46,605 bases of DNA from Planctomycetales bacterium (GTDB taxonomy: Bacteria > Planctomycetota > Planctomycetia > Planctomycetales > Planctomycetaceae): NCBI GenBank assembly GCA_026400835.1, contig JAPLOA010000112.1, forward strand, positions 1 through 46,605, in the 5' to 3' direction. How positions within the stretch are numbered: position 1 is the stretch's first letter; each line of letters opens with the position of its first letter. A program made the translations under genes and the position numbers. The notes below the pieces were generated by a model that was not told the origin of the DNA, did not search any database, and was given only the letters and a program-made list of their open reading frames with translations. This document shows, piece by piece, positions 15,567 through 25,686 of the stretch.

Positions 15567-18500
15567 ATGGCTTCGCATCTTCGAACTTCCGTGCGATCTT
15601 TCTGCAGTGCATTGATTCTGCTCGCCGTCGCCAATCTTGCTGCAGCCGATGAGATCAACTTTGAACTTCAGATTCGGCCGCTGCTGACGAAGCATTGCGG
15701 AAGTTGTCATGGCTCGGAAACTCAGAAGAGCGGACTCCGACTGGATGCGAAATCGTTTGCGTTTCGAGGCGGCGATGGCGGCGCTGTGATCAATCCAGGC
15801 AAGCCGGAAAACAGTTCCCTGATCGAACGCATCACTAGCGCCGATCCGGGACTTAGAATGCCTCCGGAAGGCCCCGCGCTGCCTGCCTCAGAAATCGAAC
15901 TTCTGCGTCGCTGGATTGCAAACGGAGCCGTTTGGCCCGAAACCGACTACGACCGTTCTGCGACTGTCGATCCTCGGCTGCAGCACTGGGCCTGGCAACC
16001 CATCAAGACTACGCAGCCTCCGACCGATGTGGTCTCATCAAATGCCCCAACCGCAGCCATCACGGAGATCGATCGCTTCATTCTGGCAGAGCTTTCAAAA
16101 CATCAGCTCGATCTTTCCGAACCCGCCGATCGACGAACCTTGATTCGCCGTTTGTCGTTCGATCTTCTGGGGCTTCCACCAACACCCGAACAGGTTCAGA
16201 CATTTGTTGCCGATCCCGATCCGCGTGCTTACGAAAAACTGGTCGATACTTTTCTGGCCTCGCCGCATTACGGTGAACGCTGGGCTCGGCATTGGCTGGA
16301 TATTGCTCACTACGCCGACACTCATGGCTTTGAACGTGATCAACGTCGCGACAATGCCTGGCCATACCGCGACTGGGTGATCCGAGCGATCAACAACGAC
16401 ATGCCGTACGACAAGTTTCTCCGCGATCAGATTGCCGGCGACGCTTTGCGGCCGGCTGATCCCGATGCTGTGATTGCCACTGGGTTCCTGGCCGCCGGTC
16501 CATGGGACTTTGTAGGACAGGCTGAAACACCCAGCCCGGTTCTAAAACGCCTCGCCCGCGCTGATGACCTGGATGATATGCTGACGCAAGTCATGACCTC
16601 CGCGTGCGCCGTCACGATCAACTGTGCAAGATGTCATGATCACAAGCTCGATCCGATTTCACAGAAGGAGTATTACTCTCTGACGTCTGTGTTTGCCGGC
16701 GTTCGTCGAGCTGATCGCATCGTTTCTTCGGACGAACAGAAGCAACTGGCCGACAGGAAAGCCGAGCTGGAGAAAAGTCTGGCCGATGCGCGGACAGAAC
16801 TATCGAAACTCCGGGGTGATGGCTGGAGCCTCGCGGATATCGTCGGTGGAGGAAACAGCCGTGGCACCGGAAAAGCAGGCTTTGCCGTAGACCCGTCCAC
16901 AGGAAAGGCCACAAATGAACGACGCGGTTATCTGGAGTCAGCAGAGACAAATGCATTCGCTGCTTCAGAACTACCATTTATTGACGGAGTCATTATTCCC
17001 GATGGAGAAGCATCTGGTGACGTCGTTATCTCGTCGACCGGATTGATCGCGAAAGGCATTCCTGATACCGGCGGAAAAGCGTGGGACGCGATTCGAAACG
17101 GTCCGGTGAATTCTCAATTTTCGACCTCGTTAAGCGGTGTCGATTTCAGCACTGAAGGGCACTCCCTGTTGTCTCTTCATGCCAATGCCGCGATCACTTT
17201 TGATCTCGATGAACTTCGTGCGGCGGGGATGTCGTCTGAAGTTACATTGCGAGCGCAGGTCGGTTACTTCGGGCAGACGCCAAAAGCCGGGGCCAGCGTC
17301 TTCGTGATGCTTGATGGCCAGAAGAAGTTTGAACGATTGGGCCTTGGAAGAGACGATGGCCTTCAGGAGATCTCGCTGGCGATTCCAGCCTCTGTCAGAT
17401 TCCTGACCTTGATGGCGACCGATCATGGAAACGACATCGGGCATGATCAGTTTTGCTTTGCCGATGCTCAACTGGAATCTGTCTCCGGCAATCCGGACGC
17501 AGCCAAAATCGCCATCGCAACAAAGCAAATCACCGAGCTTCAGGATCAGCTCAAGAACCTGCCCGAGCCTGCAAAGGTCTATGCCACGGTTTCCGAAACA
17601 CCTACCACCGTTCATGTCCAGCTTCGCGGCAATCCGGAGCAAAATGGCGACGAAGTAGCTCCCGGCACCATCTCCTGTATTTCCAATCTGCAATCCGCCT
17701 TTGGTGACTCAACACTTCCGGATTCCGAACGACGAATCGCCCTGGCGAATTGGATCTGTTCCGAGAACAATCCGCTGACTCGGCGAGTGATCGTAAACCG
17801 GTTGTGGCATCATCATTTTGGAACAGGTCTGGTCGATACACCCAGCGACTTTGGTCTTGGGGGCAGCCTGCCATCGCATCCGGAACTACTCGACTGGCTG
17901 GCCGAACAGTTTCAGCGCGACGGATGGTCTCTGAAGAAACTGCATCGCCGAATGTGTCTGAGCCGGGCCTATCAACAATCATCACATCCGAGCAATACGG
18001 CTCGTGTTGAAAAGGCTCGACAACTGGATGCCGGTAATCGGCTGTTGTGGCGTCAGCATGCTCGTCGCATTGATGCAGAATCTCTGCGAGACTCCGTGCT
18101 GGGGGTCAGCGGTAGGCTGAATACGACCATGTATGGCCCCGGATATCGTGACTTCGAATACAAGGAGGAATACGCTCCGGTTTACAAGTATATCACCGCG
18201 GATAAACCTGAACTTTGGCGACGCAGCGTGTACCGGTTCGTAGTGCGAACGACTCCAGATCAGTTTATGGCGACATTGGACTGCCCAAACGCGGCGAATC
18301 TGACGCCGTCTCGCAACGTCACAACGACGTCGCTGCAGGCTTTGGCTCTGTTGAATAACGAGTTCATGCGACAGCAGTCTACTCATCTCGCAGAGCGACT
18401 TCGTGCGGAAGTCGGGGACGGCGCGACTGAACAGGTTCAGCGACTATTTCAGCTCGCTCTGGGACGTTCTCCTTCGGCTTCCGAAGCAGACGCTGCAGCT

Positions 18501-18578
18501 CATCTGCTGAGCCAGCGAGATCTCGCAGCCGCCTGCCTTGCTCTCCTGAACTCCAACGAATTCGTCTACGTTGATTAA
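15567..18578 (+). CDS. Exported planctomycete cytochrome c, DUF1549/DUF1553 (1003 residues)
   Basis: The signal peptide is followed by a PSCyt1 cytochrome domain with haem site CGSCH (C44, H48) and MPPEGPALPASEIELLRRWI. DUF1549 (PSD1) spans about 165-375, starting ITEIDRFILAELSKHQLD and containing SPHYGERWARHWLDIAHYAD and the CARCHDHKLDP motif at about 353. DUF1553 covers about 720-985 (NPLTRRVIVNRLWHHHFGTG, FGLGGSLPSHPELLDWLAEQ). A segment of about 300 residues between the two holds a glycine-rich loop and a beta-rich region that could be an inserted carbohydrate-binding-like domain. The family is exported; its exact reaction is not established, although it usually accompanies sulfatases and DUF1501 proteins. 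The esterase starts 66 bp downstream. Confidence 0.92.
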   Translation: MASHLRTSVRSFCSALILLAVANLAAADEINFELQIRPLLTKHCGSCHGSETQKSGLRLDAKSFAFRGGDGGAVINPGKPENSSLIERITSADPGLRMPPEGPALPASEIELLRRWIANGAVWPETDYDRSATVDPRLQHWAWQPIKTTQPPTDVVSSNAPTAAITEIDRFILAELSKHQLDLSEPADRRTLIRRLSFDLLGLPPTPEQVQTFVADPDPRAYEKLVDTFLASPHYGERWARHWLDIAHYADTHGFERDQRRDNAWPYRDWVIRAINNDMPYDKFLRDQIAGDALRPADPDAVIATGFLAAGPWDFVGQAETPSPVLKRLARADDLDDMLTQVMTSACAVTINCARCHDHKLDPISQKEYYSLTSVFAGVRRADRIVSSDEQKQLADRKAELEKSLADARTELSKLRGDGWSLADIVGGGNSRGTGKAGFAVDPSTGKATNERRGYLESAETNAFAASELPFIDGVIIPDGEASGDVVISSTGLIAKGIPDTGGKAWDAIRNGPVNSQFSTSLSGVDFSTEGHSLLSLHANAAITFDLDELRAAGMSSEVTLRAQVGYFGQTPKAGASVFVMLDGQKKFERLGLGRDDGLQEISLAIPASVRFLTLMATDHGNDIGHDQFCFADAQLESVSGNPDAAKIAIATKQITELQDQLKNLPEPAKVYATVSETPTTVHVQLRGNPEQNGDEVAPGTISCISNLQSAFGDSTLPDSERRIALANWICSENNPLTRRVIVNRLWHHHFGTGLVDTPSDFGLGGSLPSHPELLDWLAEQFQRDGWSLKKLHRRMCLSRAYQQSSHPSNTARVEKARQLDAGNRLLWRQHARRIDAESLRDSVLGVSGRLNTTMYGPGYRDFEYKEEYAPVYKYITADKPELWRRSVYRFVVRTTPDQFMATLDCPNAANLTPSRNVTTTSLQALALLNNEFMRQQSTHLAERLRAEVGDGATEQVQRLFQLALGRSPSASEADAAAHLLSQRDLAAACLALLNSNEFVYVD

Positions 18579-18644
18579 CACCCCATGCTGGTTCCATAAC
18601 CCGGGATTCGACGTGTCCACAACCCACTGAAGGGAAACCTCACA

Positions 18645-19538
18645 ATGATTCATCGCTCGCTTCAAACACTCCTGCTGCTTTCGTGCTGGATGACAACAAT
18701 CACTGGCGGCGTTTCGATCGCAGCCAACAAACCAGAAGCCGCCGACGCCATCAAGTTATGGCCAAACGGCGCTCCGGGATCGGAGAGTCGAAAGCAAGAG
18801 CCCGAGAAGGTTGAGGAAGGACCCGGGAAGTGCAACGTGTCCAATGTGCATGATCCCTCAATCACACCCTTTCTTCCGGCTCCCGACAAAGCCACCGGAA
18901 CCGCCATCATCATCGCGCCGGGTGGTGGGCATCGAGTTCTTTGCCTCGGGCATGAAGGCGACAGCCTGGCAGAGTGGTTCGCAGAGCACGGCATCGCAGC
19001 CTTTGTCCTGCGTTACCGATTGGCTCGCGAAGAAGGGTCCAATTACACCGTGGACGACCATGCCATGGCCGACACTCGCCGCACTCTGCGAATAGTGCGT
19101 GCTCGCGCCGATGAATGGAAGATTCGCCCTGATCGAATCGGTATTCTGGGTTTCTCCGCCGGAGGTGAGCTGGCTGCCTTGAGTGCCATGCAGGCAGATA
19201 ATGGCAAGCTTGATTCGGCCGACACGATTGAACGCGTGAGCTGTCGTCCGGATTTTCAGGTGCTGATTTATCCGGGTAGTTCGAGCCGCTTTACGGTTGC
19301 CGCCGGTATGCCGCCAGCATTTATTGCTCTGGGGGCAAAGGATCGAGACGACATTGCTCTGGGAATGGCGAACCTGTATCTCAAATACAAGGCTGCCGGA
19401 ATTCCTGCCGAACTTCATATCTATTCGAACGCTGGTCACGGCTTCGGATTCCGACCAGACTCGACAACAGCCGCCGGGCTGTGGCCTCAGCGGCTGACGG
19501 AGTGGCTGGTCGACAGCGATCTGCTGGAGAAGAAATGA
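18645..19538 (+). CDS. Exported alpha/beta hydrolase (esterase, acetyl-xylan-esterase-like)
   Basis: A signal peptide (MIHRSLQTLLLLSCWMTTIT) precedes an alpha/beta hydrolase. The oxyanion motif is APGGGH at 91-96, the nucleophile S171 lies in GFSAGGE, and the histidine is H265 in SNAGHGFGF. The acid is probably one of the aspartates in GAKDRDD, near 232-236. The KLWPNGAPG start and the APGGGHRVLCLGHEGDSLAE segment resemble planctomycete esterases related to acetyl-xylan esterases and the BD-FAE group. It follows the DUF1549/1553 gene at 66 bp with GAAGGGA before the ATG, implying one operon. Substrate unknown; deacetylation of polysaccharide is plausible. Confidence 0.85.
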   Translation: MIHRSLQTLLLLSCWMTTITGGVSIAANKPEAADAIKLWPNGAPGSESRKQEPEKVEEGPGKCNVSNVHDPSITPFLPAPDKATGTAIIIAPGGGHRVLCLGHEGDSLAEWFAEHGIAAFVLRYRLAREEGSNYTVDDHAMADTRRTLRIVRARADEWKIRPDRIGILGFSAGGELAALSAMQADNGKLDSADTIERVSCRPDFQVLIYPGSSSRFTVAAGMPPAFIALGAKDRDDIALGMANLYLKYKAAGIPAELHIYSNAGHGFGFRPDSTTAAGLWPQRLTEWLVDSDLLEKK

Positions 19539-19567
19539 TTTAGTCCCAGCGGGTTGTTGAATGAGTC

Positions 19568-19620
19568 GTTTACCGCCCAGCCGAAGGCGCCGGCCAGCAC
19601 AGGAGTTGGCGCCTCAGGCT
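19568..19620. repeat. Second copy of the 13348-type repeat, imperfect hairpin
   Basis: Bases 19568-19594 match 13348-13374 with two differences. The right side pairs only partly (GGCGCCTCAGGCT). It lies between the convergent esterase and DUF11-repeat genes and could act as a bidirectional terminator. Confidence 0.7.
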
Positions 19621-19658
19621 TCAGGTGATGACCGTTGGTTCTTACTGAGCCACCCATC

Positions 19659-22493
19659 CTACGGTCGGTCATCGTAGACGGTCACGGATTCGGAAACGAT
19701 CAGCGGCTTCTGCATTTCGTCGTACTTCAGAAACGCCTCAACAACCGCGTTCTTGACGGCCTGCTGTCCCTGCAGAGTCAACTGGAATGTCATCTGTTCG
19801 TTCGGACCAATCTCGAGCACTCGGTTGTACTTCACGGTGTTTCCAGGCATCAGTTTTCCCGGAACCTGCCGTGTACCGGCCGCCAGTACTTTCAGTTCCG
19901 TCGGCACTTGAACGGACATCTCGACATTGCGAGCCACCGCAGTGCCGCGATTGTCGATCGTCACCGTAAAGCCAAATCGTTCGCCAACCTGAACAGGTTC
20001 GTCCTGACGGCTGATGTCAGCTGTCACGTTGTGCAGATCTTCAACTATCACGATTGTGTTTTCGGTCAGAGGAGTTCTGAAACCGGCGTTCTCGGTGACT
20101 TCAACAATCGTTTCCATCTGTCCGGCTTCTTCCGCAATCAGCTCCACTTCCAGCACCAGTTGCTTGCCAGCCGCCAACTTTGGTACCGACCACTGAATGC
20201 GGCGATTGTCCGGATTGTAAACGCCGCCACCGCTGGCAGAGACAAATCGCAGGCCCTGAGGCACCTCTTCAACGACCGTGGCATTAATCGCTTCGAACTT
20301 AGAATCGTTCGTCACGATGTTCTGATAAGTCGCAGAACGTCCGACATAGCGACGCTCCGGACCCAGTCGTTCAAGTGTCAGTTGAGCTCCCACCACTTCG
20401 ATTTCCGTCCTGGCTTTGGCCGCCGAGATCCCTGAAGAGGTCACTTCAGCAGAGACGAGAATCAAGTCGCCCGGCTCAGCCGCAATGACCGTCAAATCAA
20501 CACTTTCTGAACCGCCAGCTGGCAGATTTTCAATCTCATACTCCAGGTCGCCACCTTCAGGATGTTTCAATCCCGGAGGCAGCACGCTCCGCAGAACAAC
20601 GTTTGAAGCATCGCCAGATCCACGATTTCTGATCGAGTACGTCAGTTGAACTTCGTCGCCAACTTTCACTTCGCTCGGTCCTGTCAGCTCCAGTTCCAGT
20701 TTTGGAGCGGTAATCACAGTGGCAGATTTGACCTGAGCTTTGAACTTTACGGTCGCGACACCATCAAGAGTTCCTTCGCCTGTTGGGCGAATACGAACGG
20801 TGATCTCTTTCTTTTCACCCGCCCGCAGTTCGCGGAAACTCCAGGTCAACTGATCCGACGCGCGGTTGTATTCGGCGACTGGCTTCGACTGTACGAACTC
20901 TGCTGCGCCGCCGAGTTCGTCATCCACAACAACGTCATAAGCCGATGACGCGCCTTCGTTCGTGACGAGGATTGTGTAATCATGAGCGACGCCAACGGTC
21001 GCCGTGTTGGGAGCTTTCTTCTGAATGGTCAGTTGAGGTCGCATGACTTCGGAAACGGTGCGAGTCGATTCCGGAGTATTCGTTTCTCGGTCGCGTCCCG
21101 GACGAGTAACTCGGTCGGGCAGATCATCCGCAGCCGGCAGCGGCTGCGAATCATCTCGACGCGGCGTTGCCGGGTCTGGTTCAAAAGGCAGCGGGCTGCC
21201 GGAATCATCCGGTTCAGATTCACGATCCCGCTCAGACCCACCCGTTGACGGCAGCGGAACATCCGCTGGGTCCAGAGGATCCAGTGCTGGCTCCGATGGC
21301 TCATCTGGCATAAACGGCAGCGTTTCTTCGTCTTCCATCGGAGTCCCCGACAGAGGTGCAGCCGGAGTATCTGTCGTTTCGGGATCCGCATCGAAAGGAG
21401 CTGGCCCGAAACTCGGAATCTCCTCGTCAAGGCTCCGACTCGGACTTCGAGGGTTCGATACTGGAGGGCTCGTCACATCGGGTACCGGATCTGGCAGGAA
21501 CAGGGATGGCTCATCCGATGAAGCTGAAGTTCTTCGGACAGATTGGACTGGCTTCGGAGCGGAAGCCGCCTTTGGGACCTTTGCAGCAGTCGAAGCGGCA
21601 TCTGATGCAAACGTCGTCGGTGGAACATCAGCGTCGATTGTGGGTGTCGGCTGCAAATCAACCGTAGCCACGGGAGCAGCATTTGAAGCAGACAAAGTGT
21701 TGCCAGTGCCAGCTGCAGCAGTCGCTGTCAAGGGAGTTGCCGTTGATACTGTCGGCGATGAGGCTGCTTTTTCCTCCTTCTTTCCTCCATTAGGAAAGAA
21801 CATCATCGTCTTCTTGTCCGACGACTTGTTGTCTTTTGCTGCGACACCTGCCGCTATCGGTGCAGCTGCGTTTGTGGCAGCGATTTCATCAGGAAAGGGG
21901 ATCACCGGCGCGTCATCACTGGCCGCCGGAAGTTCCATCACGGGGACCGAGTCACCTGCAGCACTTGTTGACCCAGCCGCCGACGCCCCTTCAGGGCGAA
22001 AGCTGGCGGCCTTCACGGAAGTCTTTGCAGCATCACTGGGAGAAGCAGAGGTGACGGCCGTGTCGAAGTCTGCAGAGGCCACGTCACCCGCCAATGGCAA
22101 CTCTGTTGAGTCACTCTCTTCAGGCTCCGTCAGGGAGACAGCGAACGGACTGGCGTTGTCTGTCAACTCGTCTTTATGAACGATCCGCTCTTCGGCTGCA
22201 CCAAAGAACTGGCTGTTGTTCGCCGGAGGTGCCGGTCGTCCCACACCAGCCCCGGGGCCGTCGAATTTGTCCGGACTGTTTGCGCCGTCAGCGATTGACG
22301 CAGCGGCCAGCTCTTCATCAAACGGAGTGGTGGCGTCGGGAGTCACGGAGATTTCCGTTCCCGTCGACTGCACAGTCACCCCGTTGACGGTCGAATTGCG
22401 CGCCGGCAATCGATTCTGGACTTCCAGAACGACAAGCGTACCTATGCCTATAATGCCAGCAGCTGTTAACAGCTTCCATAATGAACTTTGCAT
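19659..22493 (-). CDS. Large DUF11-repeat surface protein
   Basis: The 944-residue protein has one N-terminal membrane helix (LLTAAGIIGIGTLVVLEV). A long low-complexity region follows, to about residue 485, rich in Ala, Ser, Pro, Thr and Asp with several PSLFLPDPVPD-like blocks. About four tandem DUF11-type Ig-like repeats then fill 490-944: GVAHDYTILVTNEGASSAYD, GDEVQLTYSIRNRGSGDASN, GRSATYQNIVTNDSKFEAIN and GERFGFTVTIDNRGTAVARN. DUF11 repeats usually build rigid stalks, so a cell-surface or periplasmic scaffold is likely. No catalytic motif is present. The Pro-rich linker could span a thick envelope layer. The next gene upstream (22761) is on the same strand, but a likely terminator separates them. 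Confidence 0.85.
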   Translation of the reverse strand: MQSSLWKLLTAAGIIGIGTLVVLEVQNRLPARNSTVNGVTVQSTGTEISVTPDATTPFDEELAAASIADGANSPDKFDGPGAGVGRPAPPANNSQFFGAAEERIVHKDELTDNASPFAVSLTEPEESDSTELPLAGDVASADFDTAVTSASPSDAAKTSVKAASFRPEGASAAGSTSAAGDSVPVMELPAASDDAPVIPFPDEIAATNAAAPIAAGVAAKDNKSSDKKTMMFFPNGGKKEEKAASSPTVSTATPLTATAAAGTGNTLSASNAAPVATVDLQPTPTIDADVPPTTFASDAASTAAKVPKAASAPKPVQSVRRTSASSDEPSLFLPDPVPDVTSPPVSNPRSPSRSLDEEIPSFGPAPFDADPETTDTPAAPLSGTPMEDEETLPFMPDEPSEPALDPLDPADVPLPSTGGSERDRESEPDDSGSPLPFEPDPATPRRDDSQPLPAADDLPDRVTRPGRDRETNTPESTRTVSEVMRPQLTIQKKAPNTATVGVAHDYTILVTNEGASSAYDVVVDDELGGAAEFVQSKPVAEYNRASDQLTWSFRELRAGEKKEITVRIRPTGEGTLDGVATVKFKAQVKSATVITAPKLELELTGPSEVKVGDEVQLTYSIRNRGSGDASNVVLRSVLPPGLKHPEGGDLEYEIENLPAGGSESVDLTVIAAEPGDLILVSAEVTSSGISAAKARTEIEVVGAQLTLERLGPERRYVGRSATYQNIVTNDSKFEAINATVVEEVPQGLRFVSASGGGVYNPDNRRIQWSVPKLAAGKQLVLEVELIAEEAGQMETIVEVTENAGFRTPLTENTIVIVEDLHNVTADISRQDEPVQVGERFGFTVTIDNRGTAVARNVEMSVQVPTELKVLAAGTRQVPGKLMPGNTVKYNRVLEIGPNEQMTFQLTLQGQQAVKNAVVEAFLKYDEMQKPLIVSESVTVYDDRP

Positions 22494-22704
22494 GGGAATC
22501 CCTTCCCGCGCCGGGCCAATCCTGTCATCGTCCCACCTCCCGCGGAACTCATGAACGGCGCATGTGCTCTAAGAAGTAGCAGAATCCGCCGAATGGGGGA
22601 AGGCGAGTTTCTCAGTTTGCCCGGAATCCCCGGTCGCCTGGAAGGTCGCTGTGCCCACGAAAGCAGCTCCCGATTCTCGCCAAGCGGTCGAAAAACCCCA
22701 ATAT

Positions 22705-22741
22705 CCCCCACGCTGCCCAGAATGAAATTCTCGCGTGGGGG
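22705..22741 (-). terminator. Probable terminator of the second DUF1549/1553 gene
   Basis: CCCCCACGC (22705-22713) pairs with GCGTGGGGG (22733-22741). On the minus strand the stem is followed, after ten bases, by TTTTT. It sits 20 bp past the stop at 22761. Confidence 0.55.
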
Positions 22742-22760
22742 CTCGCTCTGGACTTTCGTC

Positions 22761-25262
22761 TTAGTCCAGATACAAGAACTCGTTTAGGTTCAGGGCCACA
22801 AGGAAAAAGTACTTGCGAGCCTTCTCCGGCGAAAGATCGTTCTCCTTCTCCAGACTGCTGATCAAGTTCAGGCCGCGATTCACTTCTTCCTGAGATGGTT
22901 CACGTTGAGTGACTCGACGCAAAGCCATTCGCACCTGAGCTTCCAGCGACTCCGGATGTTGCTTGGCGGCCATCTCGGCAAACATACCAGCCTGCTCCTG
23001 CATGAATTCGCTGTTCAGCAATCCCAGGGCCTGCGTTGGCTGAGTCGTCACGAAGCGCACCGGACATGTCTGATCCGTATCTGCCATGTCAAAGCTTTCC
23101 AGCATCGGATCCAACAAGGATCGTTTGACGTGAATATAGATACTTCGCCGAGCCGCATCTTCCGGAGACGAAACTCCCCAACCGGCACCTGGCTGTGACT
23201 GGCCCGCTTTAACCTCGTCCGGAATCTTCGTATAGATTGAAGGCCCAAACATGCGATCGGCCGACAGTGTTCCATTGGCCCAAAGAATCGAGTCTCGAAT
23301 CTCTTCGGCCGAAAGACGACGCATATCAAATCGCCACAAATGATCGTTCGTGGCGTCTTTCGCCAGAGCGTCTTCACGTCCGCGAGAACTCATCTGATAA
23401 GCCGCAGACTTCATAATCAGACGATGCATGGATTTCATGGACCAGCCATCTTCCACGAATCGAGCTGCCAGCCAATCCAGCAACTCCGGATGCGTCGGCT
23501 TGCTGCCCTGAAATCCAAAGTCACTCGAGGTCCTGACAATTCCGCGTCCAAAGTGAAACTGCCACAAACGATTAACCATGACTCGAGCGGTCAGCGGATT
23601 CGATGGACTGGTCATCCATTTCGCGAGTGCCGTGCGCCGACCTGTTGTCGTCGCCTCTGCAGCCAGATCAGCAATTTCTGGTGCTGGCGGCGACAACACG
23701 GATGGAAAAGCTGGCTGAACTTCATCACCAGGACTCGCAGGATTTCCTCGCAGTAAAACATGCGTCGGCCGCAGCCCTTTCACGTCTTCTTTGACACACA
23801 ACGCCTTGGCCATACCCGTCGGCGGGTTTTCACGCAGTCGATTTCGACGATCCGTCAAATGGCGATAATGGTTGACCTGATTCTCCTTCAGGAGCCCGCC
23901 TTTCCGCTTCTCTATCAACCGGACACGGTTCACTTCAAACTGGTACTCGTCGTTCTCAACGCCCGAGAAGTCGGCTTTGACCTTCTCTTCGATCTGGGCG
24001 ATTTCGCGTGCGATATGCTTCAATTCGTCCTCATGCTGGCGAACGGCCGCCTCATGCAACTCACTTCGTTCCGGCTCGCTGATCTCCGTCACGGAATTTT
24101 CCATGACAGATTCGCCCGAACGAACGCCGTAACGCCGCACTCCTCGGAAAAAGGCCAGCAGGCTGTAGTAGTCTGACTGTGGCACCGGGTCAATTTTATG
24201 GTCATGACAGCGAGCGCAGTTGATCGACAAGCCCAGCAATGATTGGCCAGCCGTTGTCACAATGTCATCAAGATCATCGTAATAGGCCAGCTCCGGATCA
24301 GCAGGCTCATCGTCCCATCTTCCCAGGCGATAAAAGCCGGTCGCGACGATCGAGTCCGGTGACTTGTCCGGAAGTTCATCACCCGCCAGCTGCTCCGTCA
24401 GAAATCGATCATACGGCTTGTCTGCGTTGAACGATTCAATCACATAATCACGATATCGCCAGACAAACGGTTTGGCTCCATCGCGTTCGTAGCTGTTGGT
24501 TTCTGCGTATCGCACCAGATCAAGCCAGTGTCGTCCCCAGTGTTCACCGTAATGCGGTGAGCTAAGCAGTTCGTCAATGAGTTTCGACCAGGCTTCAGGA
24601 GATGGATCTTTCGCAAACGACTCAACAACTTCCGGCGACGGAGGCAACCCGGTCAGGTCGTAATAGGCTCGACGTACCAGTTCGCGAGGATCCGCCTTTG
24701 TATTCGGCTCCAACCCATTCTTCTGCAACTGGCTCAGAATGAAGGCATCAATTTCAGACTTCGCCCAGTCTCCTTTGACTTCCGGAACAGACGGCTTCTT
24801 GACGGGCTGAAAGGACCAATGCTTCTTCGTCTCTTCGTTAACCTTCGGTGCTTCACGAGGAACTTCAAAATGCAGTGGCTTGCCGTCTTTCGACCACGCA
24901 AGTCCTTCATTGACCCACTTTGTCAAAGCTTCGATCTGTTTTGGCGAAAGTTGTCCCGTCGGAGGCATCTCATAGCCATCGTAATTGACAGCCTTCAGAA
25001 GCACGCTTTCCGCAGGCTTTTCAAGATCGACAGCCGCTCCGGATTCGCCCCCTTTGAGGATCGCCTCGCGAGCCGTCAAATCCAACCCACCTTTGGGCCT
25101 GGCTCCGGCATGACACTTGAGGCAATTCGCCTCCAGGATCGCCACGATCTCATTTTCAAAGTGCTCGATCTGTGCTGCCGTGGATGTCGCTTCATCTCCT
25201 CGGACATTCACCGAGCAAAGAGCGATAAAAGGAATCAAACAAAGCCAAAATCGAGTCAACAT
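22761..25262 (-). CDS. Exported planctomycete cytochrome c, DUF1549/DUF1553 (833 residues)
   Basis: A signal peptide (MLTRFWLCLIPFIALCSVNV) leads to a PSCyt1 haem site CLKCH (C47, H51) with GGESGAAVDLEKPAES and MPPTGQLSPKQIEAL. DUF1549 starts SEIDAFILSQLQKNGLEP and includes SPHYGEHWGRHWLDLVRYAE and INCARCHDHKIDP. DUF1553 follows (NPLTARVMVNRLWQFHFGRG, FGFQGSKPTHPELLDWLAAR). It lacks the long insertion seen in the 1003-residue paralogue at 15567, so this is the standard layout. I chose the ATG at 25262 because the frame upstream, open to 25448, has no signal-peptide character. It is divergent from the sulfatase at 25687 and the two could share a regulator. Confidence 0.92.
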   Translation of the reverse strand: MLTRFWLCLIPFIALCSVNVRGDEATSTAAQIEHFENEIVAILEANCLKCHAGARPKGGLDLTAREAILKGGESGAAVDLEKPAESVLLKAVNYDGYEMPPTGQLSPKQIEALTKWVNEGLAWSKDGKPLHFEVPREAPKVNEETKKHWSFQPVKKPSVPEVKGDWAKSEIDAFILSQLQKNGLEPNTKADPRELVRRAYYDLTGLPPSPEVVESFAKDPSPEAWSKLIDELLSSPHYGEHWGRHWLDLVRYAETNSYERDGAKPFVWRYRDYVIESFNADKPYDRFLTEQLAGDELPDKSPDSIVATGFYRLGRWDDEPADPELAYYDDLDDIVTTAGQSLLGLSINCARCHDHKIDPVPQSDYYSLLAFFRGVRRYGVRSGESVMENSVTEISEPERSELHEAAVRQHEDELKHIAREIAQIEEKVKADFSGVENDEYQFEVNRVRLIEKRKGGLLKENQVNHYRHLTDRRNRLRENPPTGMAKALCVKEDVKGLRPTHVLLRGNPASPGDEVQPAFPSVLSPPAPEIADLAAEATTTGRRTALAKWMTSPSNPLTARVMVNRLWQFHFGRGIVRTSSDFGFQGSKPTHPELLDWLAARFVEDGWSMKSMHRLIMKSAAYQMSSRGREDALAKDATNDHLWRFDMRRLSAEEIRDSILWANGTLSADRMFGPSIYTKIPDEVKAGQSQPGAGWGVSSPEDAARRSIYIHVKRSLLDPMLESFDMADTDQTCPVRFVTTQPTQALGLLNSEFMQEQAGMFAEMAAKQHPESLEAQVRMALRRVTQREPSQEEVNRGLNLISSLEKENDLSPEKARKYFFLVALNLNEFLYLD

Positions 25263-25686
25263 GGAAGCGCTCGTCACAAATGGTGGGAAATTCAGCACGG
25301 GACCTCGACCAGGAATCGAAGTCCGGTTCGACAGGCTACCCCTCGCCCTCGCTGGTGTCAACGAGCAGAGACGATCCCCGTGAAATGCGAGACGCACAGA
25401 ATGCTTCTGAAGACCAACTCCGCGGTCTGAGTATCTTTCCCAGCCCAAAACGTTCGCTCATGCCTCTCGGATCCGGGAAGCCAAACTCGGCAAGGAACGA
25501 TCCGACATTCCACATCATCCGGTGCTGAAAAATGACATGCAAAAAGGGCGATTGCAACGACGCGTCAAATCAGTCACCCGCTTGGCATCTGGTTGACTTT
25601 GGTTCAAAGTAAGCTCCATCGTCGATTCGGGAACAGAGCTCGGCGAGGTCCTGCTCAACGAATAAAGATCTCTCCTGGACACCTTC
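25263..25686. other. Divergent intergenic region, no gene seen
   Basis: The 424 bp between the DUF1549/1553 cytochrome and the sulfatase have no supportable gene, strong hairpin or convincing promoter pair. It must hold the promoters of both genes. Confidence 0.5.

Noticed and set aside
22094-22387. Long plus-strand frames opposite the DUF11-repeat gene (21043-22554)
   Set aside because: They mirror the Ala/Ser/Pro/Thr-rich low-complexity region of the minus-strand gene; no start signal or domain supports them.
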